64,000 nt of DNA from Pseudomonas triclosanedens. Lineage in GTDB: Bacteria; Pseudomonadota; Gammaproteobacteria; Pseudomonadales; Pseudomonadaceae. The notes beneath the pieces were generated by a model. That model made no database searches, had not been told where the DNA came from, and saw only the letters and a program-made list of their open reading frames with translations. Position 1 is the first letter of the stretch, and each line of letters starts with the position of its first letter. The stretch is from positions 4,143,001 through 4,207,000 of the forward strand of contig NZ_CP113432.1 in NCBI RefSeq assembly GCF_026686735.1, written 5' to 3'. This document shows, piece after piece, positions 17,105 through 25,759 of the stretch. Both the position numbers and the translations under genes were made by a program.

Positions 17105-18931
17105 ATGAGCCATGCTGATCTGATCACCCCTACCCGCTTCCTGGCCCACTTGCCGGCCACGCTCGGCCGCGTGCCGCGAATGCTGCGCGGGCTCTACTAC
17201 ACCGGCATCCGCAACCGCGAGAAGAACCTTTCGCTGGGCTGGGCGCTGGAGCGCGCGGCGCGCCTTTACCCGGACAGCCCGGCACTGATCGACGAACGCC
17301 GCCGCCTGTCCTATGCCCTCTTCAACGGCTGGGCCAACCGCATAGCCCGGACCCTGCAGGCCGAAGGCGTGCGACACGGCAGCGTCGTGGCGATCATGCT
17401 GGAGAACCGTGCGGAGCTGATGGTGATTCTCGCCGCACTGGCCAAGGTCGGGGCGGTGGGCGCACTGGTCAATACCACCCAGCGCGGCCAGGTGCTCAGC
17501 CATAGCCTGAACCTCGTGCGGCCCAGTCACTTCGTGGTCGGCGAGGAGCTGCGCGAGGTGTTCGAGGATGTCCGCCCGGCGCTGGAAAACAGCGGCGGCC
17601 GCTGCTACTGGGTCGCCGACGGCGACACCCTGAGCGAACCCAGCCAACCACCGGCCGGCTGGTACAACCTGATGCGCATGGCCCAGGAGCAGAACTCAAC
17701 CAACCTGCCTGAAACTGCCCAGGTACGCCTGAAGGATGCCTGCTTCTACATCTACACCTCCGGCACCACCGGCCTGCCCAAGGCGTCGATCATGAGCCAC
17801 GGCAAGTGGATAAAGGCCTACGGCGGCTTCGGCCATTCGGGCCTGGCCCTGAGCAACAGCGACGTGCTGTACCTGACTCTGCCCTGCTACCACAACAATG
17901 CAGTCACCGTGTGCTGGAGCGCGGCCCTGGCCGGCGGCGCGGCCATCGCCCTGCGCCGCAAGTTCTCCGCCAGCGCCTTCTGGAAGGACGTGCAAACCTA
18001 CCAGGCCACCTGCTTCGGTTACATTGGCGAACTGTGCCGCTATCTGTTGAACCAGCCAGAGTGCCCGGAAGAACGCGGCAACAGCCTCACCTGCATGATC
18101 GGCAATGGTCTGCGTCCGTCGATCTGGAACGACTTCAAGGCCCGCTTCGGTATTGAGCGGATCACCGAGTTCTACGCTTCGAGCGAGGGCAATATCGGCT
18201 TCACCAACGTCTTCAACTTCGACAACACCGTGGGCTTCTCCCCAGCTACCTACGCCATCGTCCGCTACGACCTGGAGAACGACCAGCCGGTGCGTGACGG
18301 CAAAGGGTTCATGGAGAAGGTCGGCAAGGGCGAGGCCGGACTGCTGATCAGCGAAATCAGCGACAAGTGGCCGTTCGACGGCTACACCGACCCGTCCAAG
18401 AGCGAGGCGGCGATCTTCCGCAACGTGTTCAAGCAGGGCGACGCCTGGTTCAATACTGGCGATCTGATGCGCGACATCGGCTTCAAGCACACTCAGTTCG
18501 TCGACCGTCTGGGTGACACCTTCCGCTGGAAGGGTGAGAACGTCTCCACCACCGAGGTGGAAAACGCTCTGGGAGCCTTCCCCGGCGTGGAAGACGCGGT
18601 GGTATACGGCGTGGAGATTCCCGGCACCAATGGCCGTTGCGGCATGGCCGCGCTGCGCCTGTCCGACGGCGCGAGCCTGGATACCGCGCAATTGGCCGAG
18701 CACCTGGACCGTGAGTTGCCCGCCTATGCGGTCCCGCTGTTCCTGCGGCTGCTGCAGCAGGTGGAGACCACCGGTACCTTCAAGTACAAGAAGACCGACC
18801 TCAAGCGCAGCGCATACGATCCGGCGCAGGTGAGCGAGGCGCTGTTCGTCCGGCTACCGGGCGATGCCGGCTACCGCTCGCTGGATAGCGCCGTGTTCGA
18901 GGAAATCCGCCGCGGCGAACATCGCTTCTGA
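17105..18931 (+). CDS. atuH: Acyl-CoA synthetase AtuH
   Basis: The 608-residue enzyme belongs to the AMP-forming ligases of the fatty-acid-transport-protein/very-long-chain type. The P-loop YIYTSGTTGLPKAS lies at residues 215-228, FYASSEGN is the substrate-loop motif, and the hinge region is near GDTFRWKGENVSTTEVE. It should activate citronellate or geranylate to the CoA thioester. A 317 bp gap separates it from atuG; I see no gene there, only a GC-rich spacer with a weak AAGG site before the ATG, so it may have its own promoter. Confidence 0.92.
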   Translation: MSHADLITPTRFLAHLPATLGRVPRMLRGLYYTGIRNREKNLSLGWALERAARLYPDSPALIDERRRLSYALFNGWANRIARTLQAEGVRHGSVVAIMLENRAELMVILAALAKVGAVGALVNTTQRGQVLSHSLNLVRPSHFVVGEELREVFEDVRPALENSGGRCYWVADGDTLSEPSQPPAGWYNLMRMAQEQNSTNLPETAQVRLKDACFYIYTSGTTGLPKASIMSHGKWIKAYGGFGHSGLALSNSDVLYLTLPCYHNNAVTVCWSAALAGGAAIALRRKFSASAFWKDVQTYQATCFGYIGELCRYLLNQPECPEERGNSLTCMIGNGLRPSIWNDFKARFGIERITEFYASSEGNIGFTNVFNFDNTVGFSPATYAIVRYDLENDQPVRDGKGFMEKVGKGEAGLLISEISDKWPFDGYTDPSKSEAAIFRNVFKQGDAWFNTGDLMRDIGFKHTQFVDRLGDTFRWKGENVSTTEVENALGAFPGVEDAVVYGVEIPGTNGRCGMAALRLSDGASLDTAQLAEHLDRELPAYAVPLFLRLLQQVETTGTFKYKKTDLKRSAYDPAQVSEALFVRLPGDAGYRSLDSAVFEEIRRGEHRF

Positions 18932-19019
18932 GTCAGCAGGCCCTGGCGCCGCATGGAGCACGAAAGAGCGCACGGGGCGGTCATCGCCCTGGCGCTTGCG
19001 CCAGGCGGCGGAACAGCGG

Positions 19020-19622
19020 TCAGTTGCGGAACTGGAACTGCAACTCCGCGCCACGGATATCCGAGTGCCAGCTATCGTCGCTGGGCTCGCGCTCGTTGTG
19101 CTCACGCTGGATCAACCGCCCACCGACCTGGAACGGGCTTTCCTCGTTCTTCTCAGCGAACATCGGCGGCAGCAGCGGCTTGTCTTCCAGCTCCGATACC
19201 GGACGCTCCGGCTGCAACTGATGCACGAGGTCGCGGGGTAGCCGCAGGTCCAACTGGACATGCGGCAGAGGTTTCTTGATGGCCGGATCGAGGGCACCCT
19301 GGTGGTTCGGCTTTTCCTTGTGCCCTGCCTTGGGCTGTGGTTTGGCGGGAGCCTTGGCTTCGGCTTTGGGTTCAGGCTTGGCGGCCTTCTCGACAGCGGG
19401 AGCGGAATCCGCCGCCACCGCGGCTGCGGCCGCCGGAGCGGCTTCCGACTCGCGCGGGTGCTCGGCAGCAGCCTTGGGCGGCTGCGCCGGCGGCGTTGCA
19501 GGAGCGCTGGACGATGGCACGGGCGCCGGCGACGCGGCGGGCGCCTTGTCCTTGTGCTCCTCACCACAGGCGGTGAGCAGCAGGGCCAGGCAGGTAGCGA
19601 TGAGAATTCGGCAGGTAGTCAT
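19020..19622 (-). CDS. Alanine/proline/lysine-rich lipoprotein, unknown function
   Basis: The 200-residue protein starts at the ATG at 19622 and has a lipoprotein signal: a charged start, a hydrophobic core and the lipobox LLTAC. A long low-complexity Ala/Pro/Lys/Glu linker (about residues 25-120) follows, then a more ordered C-terminal part with HVQLDLRLPRDLVHQL. The linker could span part of the periplasm. I do not recognise a catalytic domain. It lies downstream of sbrR on the same strand, with a 129 bp gap, and is convergent with atuH. Confidence 0.8.
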   Translation of the reverse strand: MTTCRILIATCLALLLTACGEEHKDKAPAASPAPVPSSSAPATPPAQPPKAAAEHPRESEAAPAAAAAVAADSAPAVEKAAKPEPKAEAKAPAKPQPKAGHKEKPNHQGALDPAIKKPLPHVQLDLRLPRDLVHQLQPERPVSELEDKPLLPPMFAEKNEESPFQVGGRLIQREHNEREPSDDSWHSDIRGAELQFQFRN

Positions 19623-19751
19623 GGGCAGGCCGGCGGAAAAAACGCGCAATGCTGGCGCGAGTCTCATTGCAGGGCAAGAGGCTTACCGTAACAAGCCTCT
19701 ACATTCGTCAGACAGCCTGCCAGAGATTGCCTGAACCAGGCCTGTCATCAG

Positions 19752-20438
19752 TCAAGGCTTGACGGGTAGCTCCCGGAGCGCGGCATCGATGTCCAGCTTC
19801 GGATACTGCTTGCGCAAAGCCTCGCGCAGATCGCGGGCGGCCTTGTCCTCGCCCTGCTCCTGCAAGTTCCGCAACCGCAGCAGGCTGGCCTGAGGCTCTT
19901 GCGGCGCCACTGCATCGGCCAGCGCTTCCGATTGGGTGGCCTCCTCCCCGGCAGCCTGGGCCGTGGGCGAGACGGCGAGCGGCTTGCTGGCCACAGCGGC
20001 CACGGAGACCTCGGCCTTGCGCTTGGCTTCGGCATATCCGACGGGCGGCGCCATCGCGGCAGCCGGTGCCGGTGCCGGTGCCGGTGCCGGTGCCGGTGCC
20101 GGTGCCGGTGCCGGTGCCGGTGCCGGTGCCGAACGCATCATGGCCGGCGCGGCAGCCGTTTCGAATTGCTGTGGGGCCTGCTCGAACGTGTGCAGGGTAA
20201 GGCTCAGGCCGACACCAAGGGTCGCCAGGCCCGCCAATGCCACGCCCCAGCGCTGCGGAGCGCCAACGCCCAGCAGCCAGTGGCGCAGGCGTCCTGCCCA
20301 GCCGGCCTTTCCAGCGTTTGGCTGAACCGCCGCGCGGGCGGCGGCCAGGATGCGCGCGTCCACTTGCGCCGACGGCTGCTCGTCGCTGTGCCGGCGGTAA
20401 TGCTCGGTCAGCGTTTGCTCGTGCGGATCGCGGTTCAT
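19752..20438 (-). CDS. sbrR: Anti-sigma factor SbrR
   Basis: This 228-residue protein has a cytoplasmic N-terminal region (about 1-60), one transmembrane helix (about 63-80, RWGVALAGLATLGVGLSL) and a periplasmic part with a long alternating Ala-Pro run. Its ATG overlaps the stop of the upstream sigma gene (ATGA), so both are made together, as expected for a sigma/anti-sigma pair. By position and layout it matches SbrR of P. aeruginosa, which holds SbrI inactive and affects swarming and biofilm. The signal that releases SbrI is unknown. Confidence 0.82.
   Translation of the reverse strand: MNRDPHEQTLTEHYRRHSDEQPSAQVDARILAAARAAVQPNAGKAGWAGRLRHWLLGVGAPQRWGVALAGLATLGVGLSLTLHTFEQAPQQFETAAAPAMMRSAPAPAPAPAPAPAPAPAPAPAPAAAMAPPVGYAEAKRKAEVSVAAVASKPLAVSPTAQAAGEEATQSEALADAVAPQEPQASLLRLRNLQEQGEDKAARDLREALRKQYPKLDIDAALRELPVKP
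20062..20130. repeat. (GCCGGT)n hexanucleotide tract inside sbrR
   Basis: There are 11.5 perfect tandem copies of GCCGGT. Read on the minus strand they encode an alternating Ala-Pro run in the periplasmic segment of SbrR. Copy-number change would lengthen or shorten the linker by two residues without shifting the frame. Confidence 0.97.
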
Positions 20439-21028
20439 GGGCTTACCTCCTCGGTCGCCGCCGGATCGGACAGCAACCGACGCAATTTCTGCAACGCATA
20501 GCGCAGCCGGCTTTTCACCGTCTCCGCGGGTGTGTGCGTCAGCTCGGCAATTTCAGTGAGATCCAGGTCGCCGTGGGCGCGCAGCAGGAACACTTCGCGC
20601 TGTTCCTCGGGCAGCCGCTCCAACGCACCTTGCAGGCGCTGCCGGTCGCGGCTCAGCGCCAACTCGCGCTCAGGCTCGTTGCCCGGTGACGGCAGTGCGT
20701 CTGCGTGCAACTGCTCGTCGAAGCTGTCATAGATGTCCTGGCGCCGGCCATGCTTGCGCCAGTGGTCGATCAACCGATTGCGGCCGATCTGGTACAGCCA
20801 GGTCTTGAAGCTCGCCTGGCCGAACGGCTGGCTATCGCTGCGGATCAAGCTCAGCCAGGTCTCCTGGAAAACCTCTTCGGCCTGCGCGCTATCGCCGCAC
20901 AGGCCGCAGAGAAAACGGTGCAACCCGAGGCGATGGCGGGCGTAGAGCTCGGTGAAGGCATCGGCGTCGCCGCTCCGGTAGCGCCGCAGCAAGGCGGCGT
21001 CGCTGTCGTCCCTGAAGGGTGTATTCAC
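20435..21028 (-). CDS. sbrI: ECF sigma factor SbrI
   Basis: The 197-residue protein has sigma region 2 (FTELYARHRLGLHRFLCGL through EVFQETWLSLI) and region 4 (LERLPEEQREVFLLR, then TPAETVKSRLRYALQKLR). The start is set at GTG 21028 because homology to ECF factors begins right there (NTPFRDDSDAALL); upstream reading is GC-rich and unlike protein. No strong ribosome-binding site is seen, so the start is moderately sure. It should direct a small regulon when freed from SbrR. Confidence 0.85.
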   Translation of the reverse strand: MNTPFRDDSDAALLRRYRSGDADAFTELYARHRLGLHRFLCGLCGDSAQAEEVFQETWLSLIRSDSQPFGQASFKTWLYQIGRNRLIDHWRKHGRRQDIYDSFDEQLHADALPSPGNEPERELALSRDRQRLQGALERLPEEQREVFLLRAHGDLDLTEIAELTHTPAETVKSRLRYALQKLRRLLSDPAATEEVSP

Positions 21029-21306
21029 GTCATTCGATCCGTGCCTGTTCGGTAACTGGCGTGCGCGGGCTCCGCGCCAGCCTGACGAGCGGCCTGCCGC
21101 GATCATCGCCCCGCTCCGCCCTGGCCAGCGGCACAGTATCGCCGATATCGAAGCAGCCGATGTGGCGGCCTCCCGCCAAACGCCAGGCACTCGATGCGCC
21201 GGGCGGCTGGAAGAAGAAGGCAAGTGGGGAGCGGCATGGCGGAGGTCTCGTCGAGGAGTTCGACTCCTCGGACGAGGCCACACGGGGAAACGGGTTGAAC
21301 CGTTCG

Positions 21307-22746
21307 TCAGGCGGCGATCAACCCTTCCTGGCAGAGCTGGCAGGCCAGCATCCCGAGCGTCATGATCGCCCGCTCCGCCTCGCGGTCCCAGGGGATGCCG
21401 CAGGTCAGGCGCAGGCAGTTGTTGAACTGCTCGGTGTTACTGAAGATCAGCCCTGGCGCGATGCTGATGCCTTGCTCCAGCGCGCGTACGTGCAGCTCCT
21501 TGGTATTGACCTTGGCCGGCAGGCTGACCCAGAGAATGAAGCCGCCCTTGGGCCGGGTCATCTGCGTGCCTTCGGGGAAGTACTGCTGCACCGCCAGTTG
21601 GTAGGCCGTCATGTTCTTGCGGTACTCCTGGCGGATGTAGCGCAGGTGTCGGTCGTAGCCACCATTTTCCAGGTACGCCGCCACGCCCATCTGGGTGACG
21701 GTGCACGCCGAGTGGGTGGTGAAGGTCTGCAGGCGGCGGATTTCCTCCTGGTAGCGCTCGGCGATGATCCAGCCGATACGCACGCCGGGAGAAATGGTCT
21801 TGGAGAAGCTGGAGCAGTACACCACGCGGCCATCGCGGTCATGGGCCTTGAGTGCCTTGGTCTGCCCCTGGTCGAACATCAGTTCGCCGTAGATATCGTC
21901 TTCGATCACACCGATGTTGTGGTCGGCGGTGAGCTTGAGCAGTTGCTTCTGGCGGTCTTCCGGAATGGTGCCGCCCAGCGGGTTGCTCAGGCGCGGGGTC
22001 AGCACCAGCGCCTTGATCGGCCACTGGTTGGCCGCCAGTTGCAGGGCTTCCAGGCTGATGCCGGTGAGCGGATCACTGGGAATCTCGATGACCTTCAGGC
22101 CGAGGATATCGGCCAGTTGCAGCAGGCCGTAATAGCTCGGCGATTCGGTGGCGATCAGGTCGCCCGGACGAGTCATCACGCGCAGGGCCATATGGATGGC
22201 GTCGACGCAGCCGTGGGTGATTGTCACCTGGGTTGGGTCGACCACAACGCCAGCGTCGCGCATGCGAATCGCCACCTGGCGGCGCAGCGGCTCGTAGCCG
22301 GGGCTGAACATGTAGCTGAAGGCGCGCGGGCTGGAGAAACGCGTGACCTTGGCCAGTTGCTGGTGCAACGCGCGGACCGGGAGGTAATCCACGTGCGGCA
22401 CGGCAGCCCCCAGCGGGAATACGCCCTCGCGGCGCGCCTCGGCAAGCACCTGGTTGATGATGCTGCTGCGGGTGACCAGGCCCGGGCGCTCGACGCGGGC
22501 GATTTCCGGGGTCGAGGCGGTCAGTGCCGGGGTGCGGTGTACGTAGTAGCCGGACTGCGGCCTGGCGCGGATCAACCCCTGATCCTCGAGGGTGGCGTAG
22601 GCCTGCAATACCGTCGCATGGCTGACGTTGAGCTGGGTGCTCAACTTGCGCACGGATGGCACGCGCTCGCCTGGCTGGTAGACACCGCGCCGAATGTCTT
22701 CGGCCAGTTGCTGGGCGATACGCTGGTACAGAAGCAGATTGGTCAT
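21307..22746 (-). CDS. MocR/PdxR-type regulator (GntR HTH fused to aminotransferase)
   Basis: The 479-residue protein has a GntR winged helix at residues 1-75 (QPGERVPSVRKLSTQLNVSH) joined to a fold-type I aminotransferase domain. The PLP lysine is K316 (SSFSKTISPG), with D283-D284 and R323 also in place. Such proteins are transcription factors that use PLP or an amino compound as effector. I set the start at the ATG at 22746, where GAGGG is 9 bases upstream; the ATG at 22755 touches that site. The effector and targets are unknown. Confidence 0.87.
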   Translation of the reverse strand: MTNLLLYQRIAQQLAEDIRRGVYQPGERVPSVRKLSTQLNVSHATVLQAYATLEDQGLIRARPQSGYYVHRTPALTASTPEIARVERPGLVTRSSIINQVLAEARREGVFPLGAAVPHVDYLPVRALHQQLAKVTRFSSPRAFSYMFSPGYEPLRRQVAIRMRDAGVVVDPTQVTITHGCVDAIHMALRVMTRPGDLIATESPSYYGLLQLADILGLKVIEIPSDPLTGISLEALQLAANQWPIKALVLTPRLSNPLGGTIPEDRQKQLLKLTADHNIGVIEDDIYGELMFDQGQTKALKAHDRDGRVVYCSSFSKTISPGVRIGWIIAERYQEEIRRLQTFTTHSACTVTQMGVAAYLENGGYDRHLRYIRQEYRKNMTAYQLAVQQYFPEGTQMTRPKGGFILWVSLPAKVNTKELHVRALEQGISIAPGLIFSNTEQFNNCLRLTCGIPWDREAERAIMTLGMLACQLCQEGLIAA

Positions 22747-22774
22747 GACGGCCATCCCTCGGTCATTGGACCGA

Positions 22775-22814
22775 AACAGTAGCTAAAAAGCCGAAACTGT
22801 TCCAGAACAGTAGC
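22775..22814. promoter_or_regulatory. Possible operator of the MocR-type regulator
   Basis: AACAGTAGC occurs at 22775-22783 and again at 22806-22814, 31 bp apart (three helical turns), with an inverted ACTGTT between them. It lies just upstream of the MocR-type gene. MocR regulators often bind direct repeats and control themselves, so autoregulation is plausible but untested. Confidence 0.4.
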
Positions 22815-22861
22815 AGGGATTGTGCCCGTTACAGTTGCTTCCGACCAGCGCTGTATCGGTT

Positions 22862-23497
22862 TCAGAACTCGCCGAGCCAGTCCAGCACGCCGAAGGCGAC
22901 CAGTTGTGCATCACTGGTCACGCCAAGTTTCTGCATGGCGTTGCGCTTGTGGGTACTGATGGTAGAAACGCTGCGGTTGGTACGCTCGGCGATCTCGCCA
23001 ACAGTGGCTCCGTGGGCCAGGCGACGGATGATGTCCATTTCGGTCGGGCTCAGCGGCCGCCCGGTGTGGCGTGGCTGGCGCAGGCTCGGGTCGATGTAGG
23101 TTTCGCCGTGGCGCACGCGCTGTATGGCATCGGTGAGCACGCTCAGGGCGCTGCGCTTGCAGACGTAGCCCAGAGCGCCGCACTTCACCACGGACGCCGC
23201 CATCAGCGGGGCCCCGAGCAGCGAGTAAACCAGGATCTGTACATTGGGGTAGTGGCGGCGCAGCCATTCAATGAGATGCACCCCGTCACGTCCCCGTTCG
23301 CCCGGCAGGGCCATCTCCATGATCAGCAGGTCGGTATCGGTCCATTCGCTCAAAGCGGTCAGCAGGTTCTCCGTGTCACTGACATAGGCTTTCACCTGAG
23401 CGTCGCAGTGTTCGGCCAGGTAGTGCTCCAGCCCCCAGCCGATCATCGGCTGGGCATCGGCCACGATCACGTTCAGAGTTTTCTCTTCGGACGGCAT
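22862..23497 (-). CDS. LuxR-family response regulator with atypical receiver
   Basis: The 211-residue protein has a receiver domain (about 8-125) and a LuxR/FixJ DNA-binding domain (about 145-205; LSPTEMDIIRRLAHG and GEIAERTNRSVSTISTHKRNAMQKLG). The phosphoacceptor position is Glu (E61 in LLIMEMALP) rather than Asp, and only D14 remains of the acidic pair. It is therefore likely to act without phosphorylation or to be locked in an active-like form. No kinase gene is adjacent. The start at 23497 has GAGAG upstream. Its targets are unknown. Confidence 0.87.
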   Translation of the reverse strand: MPSEEKTLNVIVADAQPMIGWGLEHYLAEHCDAQVKAYVSDTENLLTALSEWTDTDLLIMEMALPGERGRDGVHLIEWLRRHYPNVQILVYSLLGAPLMAASVVKCGALGYVCKRSALSVLTDAIQRVRHGETYIDPSLRQPRHTGRPLSPTEMDIIRRLAHGATVGEIAERTNRSVSTISTHKRNAMQKLGVTSDAQLVAFGVLDWLGEF

Positions 23498-23594
23498 TGA
23501 TTTCTCTCGGTGGTGGCTCCCCACCATGGGGATTAGTTGCATCGGGATATTTTCGCCAACGCAGCCCTCGAATATTTTCGAGATCCCTGAGTAC

Positions 23595-23624
23595 AAAACC
23601 CCGGGCCAGATGACCCGGGGTTTT
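23595..23624 (-). terminator. Rho-independent terminator after the OmpA-like lipoprotein gene
   Basis: AAAACCCCGGG and CCCGGGGTTTT pair across a short loop and are followed by a T-run on the minus strand, 29 bases after the gene's stop. It also separates this operon from the LuxR-type gene downstream. Confidence 0.85.
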
Positions 23625-23652
23625 GAGGGTATTGCCAGTACGTCGCTCAGGC

Positions 23653-24465
23653 TCAGCGTTCGGCGCCCAATTGGCCTTTCTCATCGGAGAAGACGATCTC
23701 GACCCGGCGGTTCTGCGCCCGCCCCAGGGAAGATGCGTTGTCCGAGACAGGGAAAGCCTCGCCGTAGCCCTTCACCTGGATACGTTCGTCATCCACGCCC
23801 AAATCGGTCAGTGCGTCGGCTACCGCCTGTGCGCGGTCTCTGGACAGCTTCAGGTTCTGCTGTTGGTCGCCTTCGCTGTCGGTATAGCCCTCGATGCGCA
23901 GCACGCGCCGCGGGTTGAGCTGGAGGAACTGCACCACCTTGAGCACCGTGCGATTGGCGGCCGGCTTCAGGTCGGCCTCGCCGCTGTCGAACAGGACGTC
24001 GCCCAGCGTCAGCACAAGACCACGCTCGGTTTCGTTGGTGGCCAGGCTGACCATCTGCTGCTCCAGCCATTTGCTCTGCTCCTGCACGTTGAGCAGGCGC
24101 GCTTCGCGCATCGCCAGTTGCAGTCGCTCGCGCTCCATCTGCTGCTTGGCCAGACGCTCCTGATTCAGCGCGTAGTTGCTGTGCTCGCGGGCGATCTCGC
24201 TGTAGCGCTGGCTCAGGTAGGAGTACTGCAGTACGTCGTCGCTGCTGCCCCAGTAGCTGGACAGACGCTCGGCGCGCGCCAGCGACTCGCCGGCACGGAT
24301 GACGTCCTTGGGCGCGCTGCGCAGCACAGCGGAATCTTCCTTAACCGACTGGAACTGGGTACGTGCCTGTTCCAGGGATTTTTCGCTGAGCTGGCTGTTG
24401 GCACATCCGCCGAGCACGACGACGGTTCCCAGCACCATGAAGCGCAACAGTTGCCGGGAAGTCAT
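23653..24465 (-). CDS. OmpA-family lipoprotein with DUF4398-like N-terminal part
   Basis: The 270-residue protein has a lipobox (VLGGC, acylated C21), a helical, coiled-coil-like middle (about 25-145, many Glu/Arg/Gln) and a C-terminal OmpA domain (about 150-260; LFDSGEADLKP, EGYTDSEGD, LSRDRAQAV). The OmpA domain should bind peptidoglycan, so the protein probably links a membrane to the cell wall. Its ATG overlaps the stop of the upstream DUF4398 gene by 4 bases, showing translational coupling. Precise function is unknown. Confidence 0.88.
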   Translation of the reverse strand: MTSRQLLRFMVLGTVVVLGGCANSQLSEKSLEQARTQFQSVKEDSAVLRSAPKDVIRAGESLARAERLSSYWGSSDDVLQYSYLSQRYSEIAREHSNYALNQERLAKQQMERERLQLAMREARLLNVQEQSKWLEQQMVSLATNETERGLVLTLGDVLFDSGEADLKPAANRTVLKVVQFLQLNPRRVLRIEGYTDSEGDQQQNLKLSRDRAQAVADALTDLGVDDERIQVKGYGEAFPVSDNASSLGRAQNRRVEIVFSDEKGQLGAER

Positions 24466-24821
24466 TGCACTTCCCCCAACTGTTTGCGCAGGCGATTGAT
24501 GCTCTTGCCCTGCTCGGCCAACTGCGCCGCGCTCTTGCGCGTCAGCACCTTGGCTTCGGCGAGGCGCGCGTCGAGCTCGGCCTGCTCGGCAAGCTGCCGC
24601 GCCTTCTTGTTCGAGTCCACTGCCAGGGCACCCTTGGCGGCCTGGAACTTGTCCTCGGCCAGCTTCAGCTCGGCCACTTCATCCGTCGCGCCCACGGCCT
24701 TGGCCTGTTCCAGAGCCTGCTCGGCAAGACGCATCTGCTCGGTGGGTGCCGGGTCGTTCGTCGCACAGCCAGCCAATGCAAACATGGCCAGGCCGGCGGC
24801 CATCATCCGTCGATTGATCAC
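24462..24821 (-). CDS. DUF4398 lipoprotein
   Basis: The 119-residue protein has a lipobox (LAGC, C19) followed by an almost wholly helical, Ala/Glu/Lys-rich chain (EQMRLAEQALEQAKAVGA and later KKARQLAEQAELDARLAEAK). This matches the DUF4398 family of small coiled-coil lipoproteins. It is the middle gene of a three-gene operon and may pair with the helical part of the OmpA-like partner. No function is established. Confidence 0.85.
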   Translation of the reverse strand: MINRRMMAAGLAMFALAGCATNDPAPTEQMRLAEQALEQAKAVGATDEVAELKLAEDKFQAAKGALAVDSNKKARQLAEQAELDARLAEAKVLTRKSAAQLAEQGKSINRLRKQLGEVQ

Positions 24822-24834
24822 GAAATCTGTTGTC

Positions 24835-25662
24835 CTACTGGGTGGAAGTGCCGGCGGGCTGCAGTTGCTGCGCCTTCCAGCGGGCCAGGTTGTCCTGCAG
24901 CAGGTGCTGCGGGACTCCGGCGGCCGACAATTCTGTCATTTTTTTCGCCAGTTGTCCGCGCAGCCAGGGATCGTTGCAGGCTGAGTTATGCGCCAGCGTC
25001 AGGTACAGACCTTCGCTGGAAACCGACGGCTCAAGCGGCTGCAGGTCATCGGCCAGGCCGAGGGTATCGGCCACTGCCAGACCGGGATAGTGCTCGTAGA
25101 GCACGTAGTCGGAGCGCTTGAGCATCAGCTTCTGGAAGGCCTGGGTCAGGCTGGGGACTTCTTCCAGGGTCAGTTGCTGTTCGGCGAAAGCGTCGAAGTC
25201 CTGGCCGAAGCTGTTATTCACCAGGGTACCGCCCTTCAGCCCCTTGAGGTCGTCGCGGCTCGCATAGGGAAATTGCGCATCCTTGCGCACCCAGACCACG
25301 GCTTGCGTGGTGAGGAATGCCGGGTGGATGTAGTCCATACTCTCCAGCCGCTCGGGCGTGAGGAAAGCGCCTGCGAGCAGATCGACGCGTCCCAGCCGCG
25401 CCTCTTCCTGGGCCCGCGCCCAGGAACCGGTGTAGAGCACGCGGATATTCACGCCAATGGATTTGCCGACCTGCTCCAGCAGGTCGGCATTGGCGCCGAT
25501 CAGTCGCTCGGGGTGGACCGGATCTCGCCACAGGTACGGCGGGTACTCCGGATTGCCGGTGGCGACCAGTTGCTCGCACTTGCCGGCTGCGAGGCTGGCA
25601 AGAGGCGCGGCAAGGGTCACCAGCAAAAGAGTTGCGCGCAGTATCGCGGGGCGTTGGGGCAT
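24835..25662 (-). CDS. Periplasmic substrate-binding protein-like (family 3)
   Basis: The 275-residue protein has a signal peptide (ATLLLVTLAAPLASLAAG) and a family-3 solute-binding fold: NPEYPPYLWRDP at the start, GANADLLEQVGKSIGVNIRVLY, LLAGAFLTPERLESM, and GGTLVNNSFGQDFDAF. Such proteins normally feed an amino-acid ABC transporter, but no permease or ATPase is near; the partner genes are two lipoproteins. A sensing or scaffold role is possible. I chose the ATG at 25662, where the signal peptide begins. Confidence 0.83.
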   Translation of the reverse strand: MPQRPAILRATLLLVTLAAPLASLAAGKCEQLVATGNPEYPPYLWRDPVHPERLIGANADLLEQVGKSIGVNIRVLYTGSWARAQEEARLGRVDLLAGAFLTPERLESMDYIHPAFLTTQAVVWVRKDAQFPYASRDDLKGLKGGTLVNNSFGQDFDAFAEQQLTLEEVPSLTQAFQKLMLKRSDYVLYEHYPGLAVADTLGLADDLQPLEPSVSSEGLYLTLAHNSACNDPWLRGQLAKKMTELSAAGVPQHLLQDNLARWKAQQLQPAGTSTQ

Positions 25663-25759
25663 TGGTAGTCTCGCTCGCCAGAAGAAAGAACGGTCATGCT
25701 TAGAGCTGCAAAATGCTAGCGTAAAGCACACAGCCCTCATTTGGTAATAAGGACTTCTC

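Noticed and set aside
18988..19005. Perfect hairpin CCTGGCGC-TT-GCGCCAGG between atuH and the lipoprotein gene
   Set aside because: It may end transcripts, but there is no T-run on either strand, so I did not call it a terminator.
21252..21270. Hairpin CGAGGAGT-TCG-ACTCCTCG downstream of the MocR-type gene
   Set aside because: No T-run and a position that could also belong to the sbrI promoter region; role cannot be decided.
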